Assembly (NCBI GenBank): GCA_963811265.1
Contig: CAWEQS010000026.1
Location: 62,001-126,000 of the forward strand
Length of the DNA stretch: 64,000 nucleotides
DNA from: JAOUJD01 sp963811265
GTDB taxonomy: Bacteria; Pseudomonadota; Gammaproteobacteria; Burkholderiales; Burkholderiaceae_F
Direction: 5' to 3'
The notes under the pieces were generated by a model. The model was not told the origin of the DNA and did no database searches. It saw nothing but the letters and a program-made list of their open reading frames with translations. Below, in pieces: positions 28,770-38,167 of the stretch. The first letter of the stretch is position 1. The number at the start of each line of letters is the position of its first letter. The position numbers and the translations under genes are program-made.

Positions 28770-31700
28770 TCAGCGGCTCACGCTGTCCCACACCTTCTGC
28801 AGCCGCTTGACGCTGACCGGCATCGGCGTGCGCAGTTCCTGCGCGAACAGCGACACGCGCAGCTCTTCCAGCAGCCAGCGAAACTCGTCGAGACGCGCGT
28901 CGGCCACGCCCTTGCGCGCGGCGAGTTCGCGCAGGTAGGGCGATCTGCAGCACGGCGAGTTCGTTCATCCGCGCGGCGTCCCGCGCGGGGTCGTTCTTCA
29001 GCTTGTCGAGCCGCGTCGCGATCGCCCTCAGGTAGCGCGGGTAGTGCCCGAGCGCGCTCGCCGGCGTGGTCACGATGAAGCGACGCGCGAACAGGCGCCC
29101 CAGTTGCTGTTCGACGTCGGCGACGACGGCCGGGAACGCCTTCAGGCCGTTGAGCCGGCGCGCGATCGGCGCGGCCTCCTGCACGATGGTCGCCAGCAGC
29201 CGCGCGATCTCCTGCGCGATCAGCGTGAGCTTGCCGCGCGCCTCGTCCTTGCGGGCCACGAAGCCAACGCGGTCCTTGGGCCACGGCTCGACGAGACAGG
29301 TGCGGTCGAGCGCCGCGGCGACGATCTGGTCGCGCAGGTCCTCGAAGCCGTCCCACGCGTGCGCGAGCGCCGGCACGGTCGCGGCCTGGATCTGCGTCGT
29401 CTGCAGCGTCGACAGGCTCTTCTCCAGGTACTTGACCTGCTCCTTCAGCTGCAGCCGGAACAGCCGCCGCAGTCCCGCGCGATGCTGTCCGAGCGCCTCG
29501 TCGGGCTCGTCGAAGACTTCGACCGCGCAGTACGCGCCGTGATCGACGAGCGCCGGGTAGCCCACGAGCGACTGGCCGCCGCGGCGGATCTCGAGCAGTT
29601 CGGGCAGTTCGCCGAAGTCCCAGTCGGTGATCTCGTCGGCGAGACCCTCCGCGACCTCCGCGTCCTTCTGCGCGAGCTGCTGGAAGTTCTTCTGCGCCTG
29701 CGCGCCCAGCTCCGCGCGCAGCTGCGCGAGGTTGCGTCCCATGCCGAGCTGGCGGCCGTGCTCGTCGACGACCTTGAAGTTCATCAGCAGGTGCGCCGGC
29801 AGCGTTTCGAGCTTGAAGTCCGCGGGCTGCGCGACGAGGCTGCGCTCCGCGCGGATGTCGGCCACCAGCGCCTCGACCAGCGGCTGCTGGCCGGCCCGCT
29901 CGCCGATCCGGTCCACGAAGCCGGCGGCGTACTCGGGGACCGGGACCAGATGGCGACGCAGCTTCTGCGGCAGCGACTTCAGCAGCAGGTGCGCCTTCTC
30001 CTTCAGCATCCCCGGGACCAGCCATTCGCAGCGGACCGGATCGATCTGGTTCAGCGCGTACAGCGGCACCGTCAGCGTCACGCCGTCGCGCGGGGAGCCG
30101 GGCTCGAAGTGATAGGTCAGCGCCATCGTGACGCCGCGCATCTCGACCTGCTTCGGGAAGAGATCGGTCGTCACCCCGGCGGCCTCGTGCCGCATCAGGT
30201 CGTCGCGCGACAGGAAGAGCCGCTTCGGCTGCTCGCGTTCGGCCGCCGCGCGCCACTTCTCGAACTGCGCGGCCGTGTGGACGTCGGCCGGCACCAGCTG
30301 GTCGTAGAACGCGAAGATCAGTTCGTCGTCGACCAGCACGTCGAGCCGCCGCGTCTTGTGCTCGAGCTCGCGGATCTCGCGCACCAGCCGCTGGTTGTGC
30401 GCGAAGAACGGCGCGCGCGTGTCGAGTTCGCCCTCGACGAGCGCCTCGCGCAGGAAGATCTCGCGCGCGTGCTCCGGGTTCATCGGTCCGTACGGCACGC
30501 GGCGCTGCGCGTAGACGACGAGGCCGTACAGCGTCGCGCGCTCGAAAGCCATCACCTGCCCGGCCTTCTTTTCCCAGTGCGGGTCGGTGTGGGTCTTCTT
30601 CAGCAGGTGCGCGCCGACGCGCTCGAGCCAGCCGGGCTCGATGTTGGCGATGGTCCGCGCGAACAGGCGCGAGGTCTCGACGAGCTCGGCGGCCATCACC
30701 CATCGGCCCGCCTTCTTCAGCAGCGGCGAGCCCGGCCAGACGTGGAACTTGATGCCGCGCGCGCCGGCGTACGGCGGCTCGCCGCGGTCGGCGTCCAGGA
30801 TGCGCGTGCCGACGTTGCCCAGCAGGCCGGCGAGCAGCGCGAGGTGCAGCTGCTCGAACGTCGCCGGCGCCGTGCCGACGTGCCAGCCCTGCTCGCGCGC
30901 GATCGTGGCCAGCTGGCCGTGCACGTCGATCCACTCGCGCACGCGGCGCGGACTGAGGAAGTGGCCCTTCAGGTCGTCGGTGAGCTTGCGGTTCGACTTC
31001 TTGTGCTCGATCTTGTCCTGCACGAAGTTCCACAGCTTCACCAGCGACTGGAAGTCGCTCTTGTCGTCGGCGAGCCGGCGGTGCGCCTGGTCGGCCGCCT
31101 CCTGCGCCTCGAGCGGACGCTCGCGCGGGTCCTGCACCGACAGCGCCGACGCGATGACGAGCATCTCGGACAGGCACTGCTGGTCGCGCGCCGCGAGCAG
31201 CATGCGGCCGATGCGCGGGTCGAGCGGCAGCTTCGCCAGCTCGCGGCCGGTCGCGGTGAGCTCGTTGCGGTCGTCGACCGCGTTCAGCTCGGCGAGCAGC
31301 TGGTAGCCGTCGGCGATCGCGCGGCCCGGCGGCGGCTCGACGAACGGGAACTCGCCGACGTCGCCCAGGCCGAGCGACTTCATGCGCAGGATCACGCTCG
31401 CGAGCGACGAGCGCAGCACCTCGGGGTCGGTGAAGCGCGGCCGCTTCGCGAAGTCGTCCTCGCCGTAGAGCCGGATGCAGACGCCGTCGGCCACGCGGCC
31501 GCAGCGGCCGGCGCGCTGGTTCGCCGCGGCCTGCGAGACCGGCTCGACCTGCAGCTGCTCGACCTTGTTGCGATACGAGTAGCGCTTCACGCGCGCCATG
31601 CCGGTGTCGACGACGTAGCGGATGCCGGGCACCGTCAGCGAGGTCTCGGCCACGTTGGTCGCCAGCACGATGCGCCGTCCGCCGCCCGGCCTGAACACCC

Positions 31701-32574
31701 GCTCCTGGTCCTCGACGGACAGCCGCGCGAACAGCGGCAGGATCTCGGTGGCCGGTGGATGGTGCTTGCGCAGCGCCTCGGCCGCTTCGCGGATCTCGCG
31801 CTCGCCCGGCAGGAACACCAGCACGTCGCCGCGCCCGACGCCGGCGAGTTCGTCGACGGCGTCGACGATGCCGTCCATCAGCGTGCGGTCGTCGGCGTCG
31901 TCCTCGTCCCTGACCGGCCGGTACCGGACCTCGACCGGATAGAGGCGGCCCGACACCTCGATGACCGGCGCCGGCCCCGCGGCGCCGCCGAAGTGCTTCG
32001 CAAAGCGCTCGGCGTCGATCGTCGCCGACGTGATGATCACCTTCAGGTCGGGACGACGCGGCAGCAGCTGCCTGAGATAGCCGAGCAGGAAGTCGATGTT
32101 CAGCGACCGCTCGTGCGCCTCGTCGATGATCAGCGTGTCGTACGCCTTCAGCAGCGGGTCGCCCTGGGTCTCGGCGAGCAGGATGCCGTCGGTCATCAGC
32201 TTGATCGACGCGCCGGGCCGCGTGTGGTCGGTGAACCGCACCTTGTAGCCGACGACCTCGCCCGGCGGCGTGCCGAGTTCCTGCGCGATGCGGCGGGCGA
32301 TCGTCGAGGCGGCGAGGCGGCGGGGCTGGGTGTGCCCGATCAGTCCGCGCTCGCCGCGGCCGATGGCGAGGCAGATCTTCGGCAGTTGCGTCGTCTTGCC
32401 CGAACCCGTCTCGCCGCTGACGATCACGACCTGGTGCGACTCGATCGCGCGCGCGATGTCCTCGCGGCGACCGGAGACGGGCAGTTCCTCGGGAAAGGTG
32501 ATGGCCGGCAGCGGCGCACGACGACGAGGGGGTCGCGGGGACCCGGACGCGTTGTCTCGGCGGTGAGGCTGCAT
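28770..32574 (-). CDS. hrpA: ATP-dependent RNA helicase HrpA (one frameshift near the C-terminus)
   Basis: DEAH-box RNA helicase of about 1,265 residues, close to the usual HrpA length. Domains in order: helicase core with Walker A VVIVSGETGSGKTTQLPKI (near residue 50), DTLIIDEAHERSLN (DEAH, motif II), VIITSATIDAERF (motif III) and NQRAGRCGRVADG (motif VI); then HA2 and OB regions; then the long HrpA-specific C-terminal region. The main frame is continuous from 32574 to about 28940. After a single shift the ending LDEFRWLLEELRVSLFAQEL and VKRLQKVWDSVSR reads to a stop at 28770, the normal HrpA C-terminus. HrpA acts on mRNA cleavage and stalled ribosomes in E. coli. It is convergent with the TPR gene. 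Confidence 0.92.
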
Positions 32575-32670
32575 CGGCGGCCGCGCGCTAGCGCGGCGTG
32601 GTCATCTTGGTGCTCGGCGGAAGGAGGTCGCGCTCGAAGCGAGCGCGAGGCGGTCAGTATACTTTTGCCG

Positions 32671-34023
32671 ATGAACGACGCCGCTCCCGCGCCCCAGGTG
32701 GCCACCGAAGTGATCGACGACCACGCCCGCTTCGTCGCCTGGCTGCGCGAGGTCGCGCCGTACGTGCACGCGCACCGCGGCAAGACGTTCGTCGTCGCCT
32801 TCTCCGGCGGGCTCGTCGAGGCCGGCGCCCTGACCCGCCTGGTGCACGACCTGTCGCTGCTGTCGGCGATGGGCATCCGGCTCGTGCTCGTGCACGGTTC
32901 GCGGCCGCAGGTGCAGGCGCAGCTCGTGCTCAAGGGCGTGCCGGAGCGCTTCCACGCCGACGTCCGCATCACGGACACCGCCGCGCTCGAGTGCGCAAAG
33001 GAAGCGTCGGGCGAGATCCGGCTCGACATCGAAGCCGCCTTCTCGCAGGGCCTGCCGTCCACGCCGATGGCCCACTCGAAGGTGCGCGTCGTCAGCGGCA
33101 ACTTCGTCACCGCGCGCCCGCTGGGCGTGATCGACGGCGTGGACTACGAACTCACCGGGGTCGTGCGCAAGGTCGACGCCGACGCGATCCGCTTCACGCT
33201 CGCCAACGGCGCGATCGTGCTGCTGTCGCCCCTCGGATTTTCGCCGACCGGGGAAGCCTTCAACCTGACGATGGAAGACCTCGCCACCAGCGTGGCGACG
33301 GCGATCAAGGCCGACAAGCTGATCCTGCTCACGGAGACCGAAGGCATCCGCGACGCCGACGGGCAACTGAAGAGCGAGCTGTCGGTGGAGGACGCCGAAA
33401 CGATGCTCGGCGCGAACGCCGTGAAGGGCGACCCGGCGTTCAACCTGAAGTTCGCCGTCAAGGCGTGCAAGGCCGGCGTGGCGCGCGCGCACATCATTCC
33501 TTACACGCTCGACGGCAGCGTGCTGGCCGAACTGTTCACGCACGAGGGCGTGGGCACGATGGTGGCTCCGGAAAACCTCGAGAAGATGCGCGACGCCACG
33601 CCGGACGACGTCGGCGGCATCATCAAGCTGATCGAACCGCTGGAGGCGGACGGCACGCTGGTGAAGCGGCCGCGCGAACTCATCGAGCGCGAGATCGACC
33701 GCTTCATCGTGATGGAGCACGACGGCTTCATCTTCGGCTGCGCCGCGCTGTATCCGTTCGCGCGCGAGCACATGGGCGAGCTCGCCTGCCTGACGGTGCA
33801 CCCGGACTACCAGAGCTACGGCGACGGCGAGCGGCTGATGAAGCGGATCGAGCAGCGCGCCAAGGCGGCCGGGATCACCAAGCTCTTCGTGCTGACGACG
33901 CGCACCGCGCACTTCTTCATCAAGCGCGGCTTCCGTCCGGCCACCGTCGACGACCTGCCGCAGGCGCGGCAGCACATGTACAACTGGCAGCGCCGCTCGG
34001 TGGTGCTGCTCAAGCAGATCTAG
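32671..34023 (+). CDS. argA: N-acetylglutamate synthase ArgA
   Basis: Bifunctional-fold enzyme of 450 residues that makes N-acetylglutamate from acetyl-CoA and glutamate, the first step of arginine synthesis. Residues about 10-290 form the amino-acid kinase-like domain (KTFVVAFSGGLVEAGAL, then IRLVLVHGSRPQVQ, then KLILLTETEGIRDADGQL). Residues about 300-445 form the GNAT acetyltransferase domain (ACLTVHPDYQSYGDGERLMKRIEQRAKAAGI, then TAHFFIKRGFRP). This is the classic ArgA layout. The ATG at 32671 is preceded by a TATACTTTT-like AT-rich spot. It is divergent from hrpA (about 100 bp apart) and is followed 10 bp later by yggX. Confidence 0.95.
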   Translation: MNDAAPAPQVATEVIDDHARFVAWLREVAPYVHAHRGKTFVVAFSGGLVEAGALTRLVHDLSLLSAMGIRLVLVHGSRPQVQAQLVLKGVPERFHADVRITDTAALECAKEASGEIRLDIEAAFSQGLPSTPMAHSKVRVVSGNFVTARPLGVIDGVDYELTGVVRKVDADAIRFTLANGAIVLLSPLGFSPTGEAFNLTMEDLATSVATAIKADKLILLTETEGIRDADGQLKSELSVEDAETMLGANAVKGDPAFNLKFAVKACKAGVARAHIIPYTLDGSVLAELFTHEGVGTMVAPENLEKMRDATPDDVGGIIKLIEPLEADGTLVKRPRELIEREIDRFIVMEHDGFIFGCAALYPFAREHMGELACLTVHPDYQSYGDGERLMKRIEQRAKAAGITKLFVLTTRTAHFFIKRGFRPATVDDLPQARQHMYNWQRRSVVLLKQI

Positions 34024-34033
34024 GAGCCCCGCA

Positions 34034-34306
34034 ATGGCAAGAATGGTGAACTGCGTGAAGCTCGGCAAGGAAGCCGAGGGCCTCGACTTCCCGCCGGTCC
34101 CCGGCGATCTCGGCAAGCGCCTCTGGGAGAACGTCTCCAAGGAGGCATGGGCCGGGTGGCTGAAGCACCAGACGATGCTCGTCAACGAGAACCGCCTGAA
34201 CCTGGCCGACGCGCGCGCGCGCAAGTACCTGCTGCAGCAGATGGAGAAGCACTTCTTCGGCGAAGGCGCCGACGTGGCGCAGGGTTACGTGCCGCCGCCG
34301 AGCTGA
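34034..34306 (+). CDS. yggX: Probable Fe(II)-trafficking protein YggX
   Basis: A 90-residue cytoplasmic protein of the YggX family, which protects iron-sulfur proteins from oxidative damage. The N-terminus MARMVNCVKLGKEAEGLDFPP has the conserved cysteine at position 7. The rest (LGKRLWENVSKEAWAGWLKHQTMLVNENRLNL, then YLLQQMEKHFFG) follows the family closely and is the normal length. It lies 10 bp after argA with the same orientation, so it is probably co-transcribed. Confidence 0.95.
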   Translation: MARMVNCVKLGKEAEGLDFPPVPGDLGKRLWENVSKEAWAGWLKHQTMLVNENRLNLADARARKYLLQQMEKHFFGEGADVAQGYVPPPS

Positions 34307-34350
34307 CCGGCCTTTCCCCGGCCGCGTTCCCAACACCGCGCAGGCGCGGC

Positions 34351-35031
34351 TCAGAGCGACCGCAGCTGGAAGAACAGCGCGCTGTCGAACGGCGCCCAGA
34401 CCGGCGTGCGCACGCCGGCCGTCGCCAACCCGCGGCGCACCCACTCGTTGCTGGTCATCCAGAACGTGTAGCGCGGCTTCGCCGCATAAAAGGCGTCGGT
34501 GTCGAAGTAGCCCGGCGCTCCCAGCCGGATCGGCCGGCCGTCCCCGGTCCGCGAGAACGAATCGCGGACGTACTCGACGAGCCTCGCATGCTGCGCCGGG
34601 GACAGGCGCAACTCGCGACCTGCATACGAACCGGGATCGGCGATGTATTCCACGTGCATCGCGCCCTCGCCGAGACCGGTGAGCGCCACGAACGCCGTGC
34701 CGGCGTTCAGGTCGGACCAGGTCGGCGTGCTGGCGAAGAAGTCGGCGTCACCCCAGCCGAAGGCGATCCACTGCATCGGCGCGGCGAGCGCGCGCATGTC
34801 GCTGGCCGGATGGTCGGTGGACCAGTCGACGTCCGCCGACCGCGTCGGCAGCACCAGTTCCGCGTGCACCCCGTTGGTCCGCACGTAGACAGATATGCCA
34901 TCGGCGCTCGGCCGGAAGTCGGCGTTCAGCGGGACCAGGGCGAGGACGAGCGCCACCAGCAGGTACGCGGCCGGGACAACGACCGCCACCGCGAGCAGCG
35001 CGGCGACACCGCGCACGAGTGCGCGCCTCAC
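34351..35031 (-). CDS. DUF2459-family (TIGR02117) membrane-anchored protein
   Basis: A 226-residue protein with one N-terminal membrane helix (VAALLAVAVVVPAAYLLVALVLALVPL), then an outside-facing domain: ISVYVRTNGVHAELVLPTRS, then MQWIAFGWGDADFFASTPTWSDL, then SYAGRELRLSPAQHARLVEYVRDSF and AKPRYTFWMTSNEWVRRGLATAGV. These match the DUF2459/TIGR02117 family often annotated near PHA genes but of unknown function. A GTG at 35031 is chosen as start; it overlaps the stop of the upstream gene by 4 bp (GTGA). The frame is open further upstream to 35103, but that would overlap the upstream gene much more. Confidence 0.78.
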   Translation of the reverse strand: MRRALVRGVAALLAVAVVVPAAYLLVALVLALVPLNADFRPSADGISVYVRTNGVHAELVLPTRSADVDWSTDHPASDMRALAAPMQWIAFGWGDADFFASTPTWSDLNAGTAFVALTGLGEGAMHVEYIADPGSYAGRELRLSPAQHARLVEYVRDSFSRTGDGRPIRLGAPGYFDTDAFYAAKPRYTFWMTSNEWVRRGLATAGVRTPVWAPFDSALFFQLRSL

Positions 35032-35375
35032 CCCGGCTTGCCCTGCTCGGCCAGTCGCGTGCGCAGCCACGCACCGCTGTCTACCGGCGGGCGCCCGGGG
35101 CAAAGCACGCGGTACGGTTTCCCGCTGACGGTGCTGCCGCTGGCCACGCGGTCGATGAACTGGTCGGCGTTCATGCCGGGGCGCCCCGAGCGCTCGAGTT
35201 TCAGGCGCAGGTGATCCGCGGCCGCCTTGCCTTCGTGCAGTTCGCCGTTGCGTTCCATCCGGCAGCCCGACGTTTCGACGGCGCGCAGGAGCGCGGCCAC
35301 CGCCGGATCGATCGTCTCCGCGCCGCTCGATCCCGCAACGACGGCGAGCAGCAGCGCGGCGACCAGAGGCCTCAT
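35028..35375 (-). CDS. Small exported DUF5329-family protein
   Basis: A 115-residue exported protein. The signal peptide is PLVAALLLAVVAGSSGAE. The mature part (IDPAVAALLRAVETSGCRMERNGELHEGKAAADHLRLKLE and ASGSTVSGKPYRVLCPGRPPVDSGAWLRTRL) fits the DUF5329 family, with two cysteines that could form a disulfide. The ATG at 35375 overlaps the rpiA stop by 4 bp (ATGA), and its own stop overlaps the DUF2459 gene start. Function is unknown. The double overlap implies translation tied to rpiA. Confidence 0.75.
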   Translation of the reverse strand: MRPLVAALLLAVVAGSSGAETIDPAVAALLRAVETSGCRMERNGELHEGKAAADHLRLKLERSGRPGMNADQFIDRVASGSTVSGKPYRVLCPGRPPVDSGAWLRTRLAEQGKPG

Positions 35376-36037
35376 GACCGGCGCGATTCCCTCACCCCGT
35401 CGGCAGTGCCGAGCAACAGCACGTCGGCGCCGCGCACCGCGAACAGGCCGTTCGTGACGACGCCGACGATGCCGTTCAAGGTCCGTTCGAACGCGACCGG
35501 GTCGGCGATCGCGAGCCCGTGCACGTCGACGATGACGTTGCCGTTGTCCGTGACGAATCCTTCGCGCAGCTTCGGCGTGCCGCCGAGCTTCGCCAGCTCG
35601 CGGGTGACGTAGGCGCGCGCCATCGGGATCACTTCGACCGGCAGCGGGAAGCGGCCGAGCGCGGCAACCAGCTTGCTCTGGTCGGCGATGCACACGAAGG
35701 TCCGCGCGACCGCGGCGACGATCTTCTCGCGCGTGAGCGCGCCGCCGCCGCCCTTGATCATGCAGAAGCCGGCGTCGATTTCATCCGCGCCGTCGACGTA
35801 GACGGAGAGCGTCTCGACGTCGTTGAGATCGAGGAGCGGGATGCCGTGGGCGGCGAGCCGCTTCGCGCTGCGTTCCGAACTCGGAACGGCCCCGGCGATC
35901 CGGTCACGGATCCCGGCGAGTTCGTCGATGAAGAAGTCGGCGGTCGAGCCGGTGCCGACTCCGATGACCTGCCCCTCCGGCACGAACCGCACCGCGGCGC
36001 GCGCCACCTCGCGCTTCAGATCGTCCTGCGTCGCCAT
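35372..36037 (-). CDS. rpiA: Ribose-5-phosphate isomerase A
   Basis: Pentose phosphate pathway enzyme of 221 residues interconverting ribose 5-phosphate and ribulose 5-phosphate. The family landmarks are VIGVGTGSTADFFIDEL (phosphate-binding loop), SVYVDGADEIDAGFCMIKGGGGALTREKIVA (the DGADE and KGGGGA active-site motifs) and VTDNGNVIVDVHGLAIADP. The ATG at 36037 (MATQDDLKREVA) is chosen since it directly precedes the conserved helix; the frame is open to 36130. It is the first gene of a three-gene unit with the DUF5329 and DUF2459 genes. Confidence 0.95.
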   Translation of the reverse strand: MATQDDLKREVARAAVRFVPEGQVIGVGTGSTADFFIDELAGIRDRIAGAVPSSERSAKRLAAHGIPLLDLNDVETLSVYVDGADEIDAGFCMIKGGGGALTREKIVAAVARTFVCIADQSKLVAALGRFPLPVEVIPMARAYVTRELAKLGGTPKLREGFVTDNGNVIVDVHGLAIADPVAFERTLNGIVGVVTNGLFAVRGADVLLLGTADGVRESRRS

Positions 36038-36282
36038 CAGCTCACTCCTCCCGTGGCGGGATGATACGGAGCCGCGGCGGATCCCCCGGAACGGCCCGCC
36101 GGCATGAACGACCAACAGGTCGTTTCGCACTCCAGCGAGCCAGGCGATCGCCTTTCAATCAGGGCCGAGCCCGGACGGCAGTCCGCCCCTTGCTTAGGCT
36201 GCGCCTGTTGTCTTTCCCCCGTGTATCGCCCTTGTACCGTAGCCCCTTCCTGATCCAGTGAGTGGGCAAGGTTCAGGGGAGT

Positions 36283-36744
36283 TCACTGCTCGCCAAACCT
36301 CACTGACTCCGTGTTGCCGCCTTTCCGGCGGACCACCACCGTGTGAGCCAGCTTGTCGTGCCAACCTTGCTTGCGCGGGTCGAACGCCACCCAGAGCAGC
36401 CCGAGCATCAACGGAATCATCGAAACGTAATAGCCAAAGTAGCGGCCGACGAGCTGACCCGTCGACGCCGGCCGGCCAGTAGTGGCATCGACGACGCGCA
36501 GCCCGAGGGCCATTTTTCCCGGCGTGGCTTGCCGATACATCCAGAACAGCACCGTAGCCACCGCCGGCGCCACCCATGTGAGAAGAAAGTCGATCGGGCC
36601 CTGAACAATGGCATCGCCGCCCCAATAGGCCGGTCCGTAGACCACGCTCAGGATCGGCACGATGATCATGGCAACCAGCAAGCTGTCGATCAACGCCGCG
36701 CCGACGCGAATCCAGAATCCGCCGTATTCGAGTTCTTCGTTCAT
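36283..36744 (-). CDS. RDD family membrane protein
   Basis: A 153-residue inner-membrane protein with the RDD signature: YGGFWIRVGAALIDSLLVAMIIVP at the start, with the Arg and Asp of the first helix, a second helix FLLTWVAPAVATVLFWMYRQA, and TPGKMALGLRVVDATTGRPAS followed by a third helix. The ending DPRKQGWHDKLAHTVVVRR is also typical. The role is not known; some RDD proteins are reported as sodium/proton exchangers. The gene stands alone, with about 245 bp of non-coding DNA towards rpiA. Confidence 0.88.
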   Translation of the reverse strand: MNEELEYGGFWIRVGAALIDSLLVAMIIVPILSVVYGPAYWGGDAIVQGPIDFLLTWVAPAVATVLFWMYRQATPGKMALGLRVVDATTGRPASTGQLVGRYFGYYVSMIPLMLGLLWVAFDPRKQGWHDKLAHTVVVRRKGGNTESVRFGEQ

Positions 36745-37003
36745 TGCGCGGCACCTCTTTGTTGAATGCCCGTTAGAGGACGATACCGCTCAGGAGCGCT
36801 TGCCCGGCAAGCCGTCCGAGCCGAAATCTGCTGCGTCACTGCTCCACCGTTGCTGGCAGTCGTCCAGTCAGCGCCCGTCAAGGGCCCGTGAGACCAGATC
36901 AATCTGAAGCGTCTCACCTCATGGCGCCAGCACTGTCATGGTGTCGCCGTCGGCAGCGGACACGAAGACCCAAGCGAGCAGAAAGTTCTCTGCCATACCG
37001 AGG

Positions 37004-37249
37004 TCATCGCTTGACTTCGCAGTAGTGGTGGTAAGTCCCGTTCAGGTTGACGACCACGTAACCCTCCTTGGCGTCGTGGCAGAGTCGCTTGACCACGGAG
37101 CTCTGGTAGATCGTCTCGCACTTCAACGGCTTCAAGTCCACCGCGCCCCTGTACTTCACGATGACCGTCTCCGCGTTGGCACTCCCCGTCGACATCAGGA
37201 GCAGCGTCGAGAAGAGCAGCCCCGCGAAATCCGAGACCGTTGGTTTCAT
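37004..37249 (-). CDS. Small exported KTSC-like domain protein
   Basis: An 81-residue exported protein. The signal peptide (DFAGLLFSTLLLMSTGSANAE) is followed by a short mature domain: TVIVKYRGAVDLKPLKCETI, then SSVVKRLCHDAKEGYVVVNLNGTYHHYCEV. The final part resembles KTSC-domain proteins (a conserved G-x-Y-x-Y-like end). Three cysteines are present. The ATG at 37249 precedes the signal peptide; an upstream Met at 37267 is possible. It sits in a low-density accessory stretch with another small exported gene upstream. Confidence 0.65.
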   Translation of the reverse strand: MKPTVSDFAGLLFSTLLLMSTGSANAETVIVKYRGAVDLKPLKCETIYQSSVVKRLCHDAKEGYVVVNLNGTYHHYCEVKR

Positions 37250-37362
37250 CGATTGCGTTCCGAACACAGGTGCCCTTGTATCGGACGGTCGTCCCTAGCC
37301 GATCCTCGCGGGGTCCCACCGCCAAGGTGGGCGGTGAACTGCCGCTGCCTTGGGTCGTCTCA

Positions 37363-37632
37363 TTACTGGCTGGGAAGGTCGCCGGAACGGCATTCAATTC
37401 TTGCCGCGTTGTCGTTCAATTTCTGCGAGCACATCACAACCCGGCGATTCGTGGCGTCCAACACCCAGGCAATTGTGTGAGAGCCAGTCGGTGTCTGCAC
37501 AACTCCAATGGGCGTGTACACGGCCAGGTCGAGAGACTTCGGCTGCGACCAAACTTCGGAGGCGTACAGGACTCCAACCACGAGTGCGCTTGTGACACAG
37601 GCCATCGCGGCCGCTAATGCTGTCGATTTCAT
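37363..37632 (-). CDS. Small exported protein of unknown function
   Basis: An 89-residue protein with a signal or anchor helix (ALAAAMACVTSALVVGVLYAS) and a short mature domain (LDLAVYTPIGVVQTPTGSHTIAWVLDATNRRVVMCSQKLND). I do not recognise a family. The ATG at 37632 has an AAGGAG ribosome site 5-6 bp before it, which supports translation. It lies about 110 bp upstream of the KTSC-like gene on the same strand, and just downstream of a scar region containing a duplicated gene fragment. Confidence 0.6.
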   Translation of the reverse strand: MKSTALAAAMACVTSALVVGVLYASEVWSQPKSLDLAVYTPIGVVQTPTGSHTIAWVLDATNRRVVMCSQKLNDNAARIECRSGDLPSQ

Positions 37633-37634
37633 GT

Positions 37635-37745
37635 GTACTCCTTGAGTTGGTGATGAGTGCGCTTCCCCCGTTCATACGGACACATTGCCAAGCCCGCGTA
37701 GCGGGTTTCGAACTCGATCGGGCTGATCTTAGACAGCGTCCAGCG
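37635..37745 (-). mobile_element. Possible IS3-type transposase C-terminal remnant
   Basis: A minus-strand open segment reads RWTLSKISPIEFETRYAGLA, similar to the conserved C-terminal end of IS3-family transposases, where a histidine-serine-threonine-leucine segment is followed by SPIEFE. No other transposase part and no terminal inverted repeats were found. It ends against the ribosome site of the small exported gene and adjoins the duplicated oxidoreductase fragment. The match is short, so this is a suggestion only. Confidence 0.3.
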
Positions 37746-37833
37746 CCCCGCCGCTCCCGGGTAGCGTGTCCCGCCAATCCGCAGGTTCCAGCCCGGCGAT
37801 CGCTGGCGGGCCTGATGCCACGCTCGGCCCTCT

Positions 37834-38044
37834 CCGTGTGCGTCGGCGGGCAGGAAAGGCAGCGGTGGCGCCTTGCGCGTGACCATCCACACATTGAGTT
37901 CATCGGGGGCATCGTTTCGGAGAAGCGGGCGAACTGCGCAAGCACGGACTTGGCCGCGTCGAACGGGAAGACGATACGACCGGACAGCACTTGCGGCCCG
38001 ACTGGATGGAGCTTGACGGCCATCACCATGTCCACGGCGAGCAG
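37834..38044 (-). pseudogene. Partial duplicate of the neighbouring FAD oxidoreductase, with internal deletion
   Basis: This stretch closely matches 40358-40668 inside the intact FAD-dependent oxidoreductase (39763-41148), in the same orientation. The peptides LHPVGPQVLSG, IVFPFDAAKSVL and DELNVWMVTRKAPPLPFLPADAHG recur, but in different frames. About 100 bp of the parent (roughly 40534-40638) is missing. The copy also has a frame change near 37905. It has neither the N-terminal FAD site nor the C-terminal domain, so it cannot encode a working enzyme. It is a remnant of a duplication spanning this region. Confidence 0.88.
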
Positions 38045-38167
38045 ACGGACCGTTGCAGGACACTCATGGCACGAGGATGCCATGCCGCTTGCGTCGAGGT
38101 GGAAATCGACGACACTCACGTCCTCTGACATCCACGTCCGGCCAATGCCGGAAGCACTGCCTCGATC

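Noticed and set aside
29044..32670. Very long plus-strand open frame antisense to hrpA, merging into argA
   Set aside because: It is the mirror of hrpA codons in GC-rich DNA. The translation is Arg/Ala/Leu-rich without motifs, while hrpA on the minus strand has every helicase motif. Only the part from 32671 (argA) is real.
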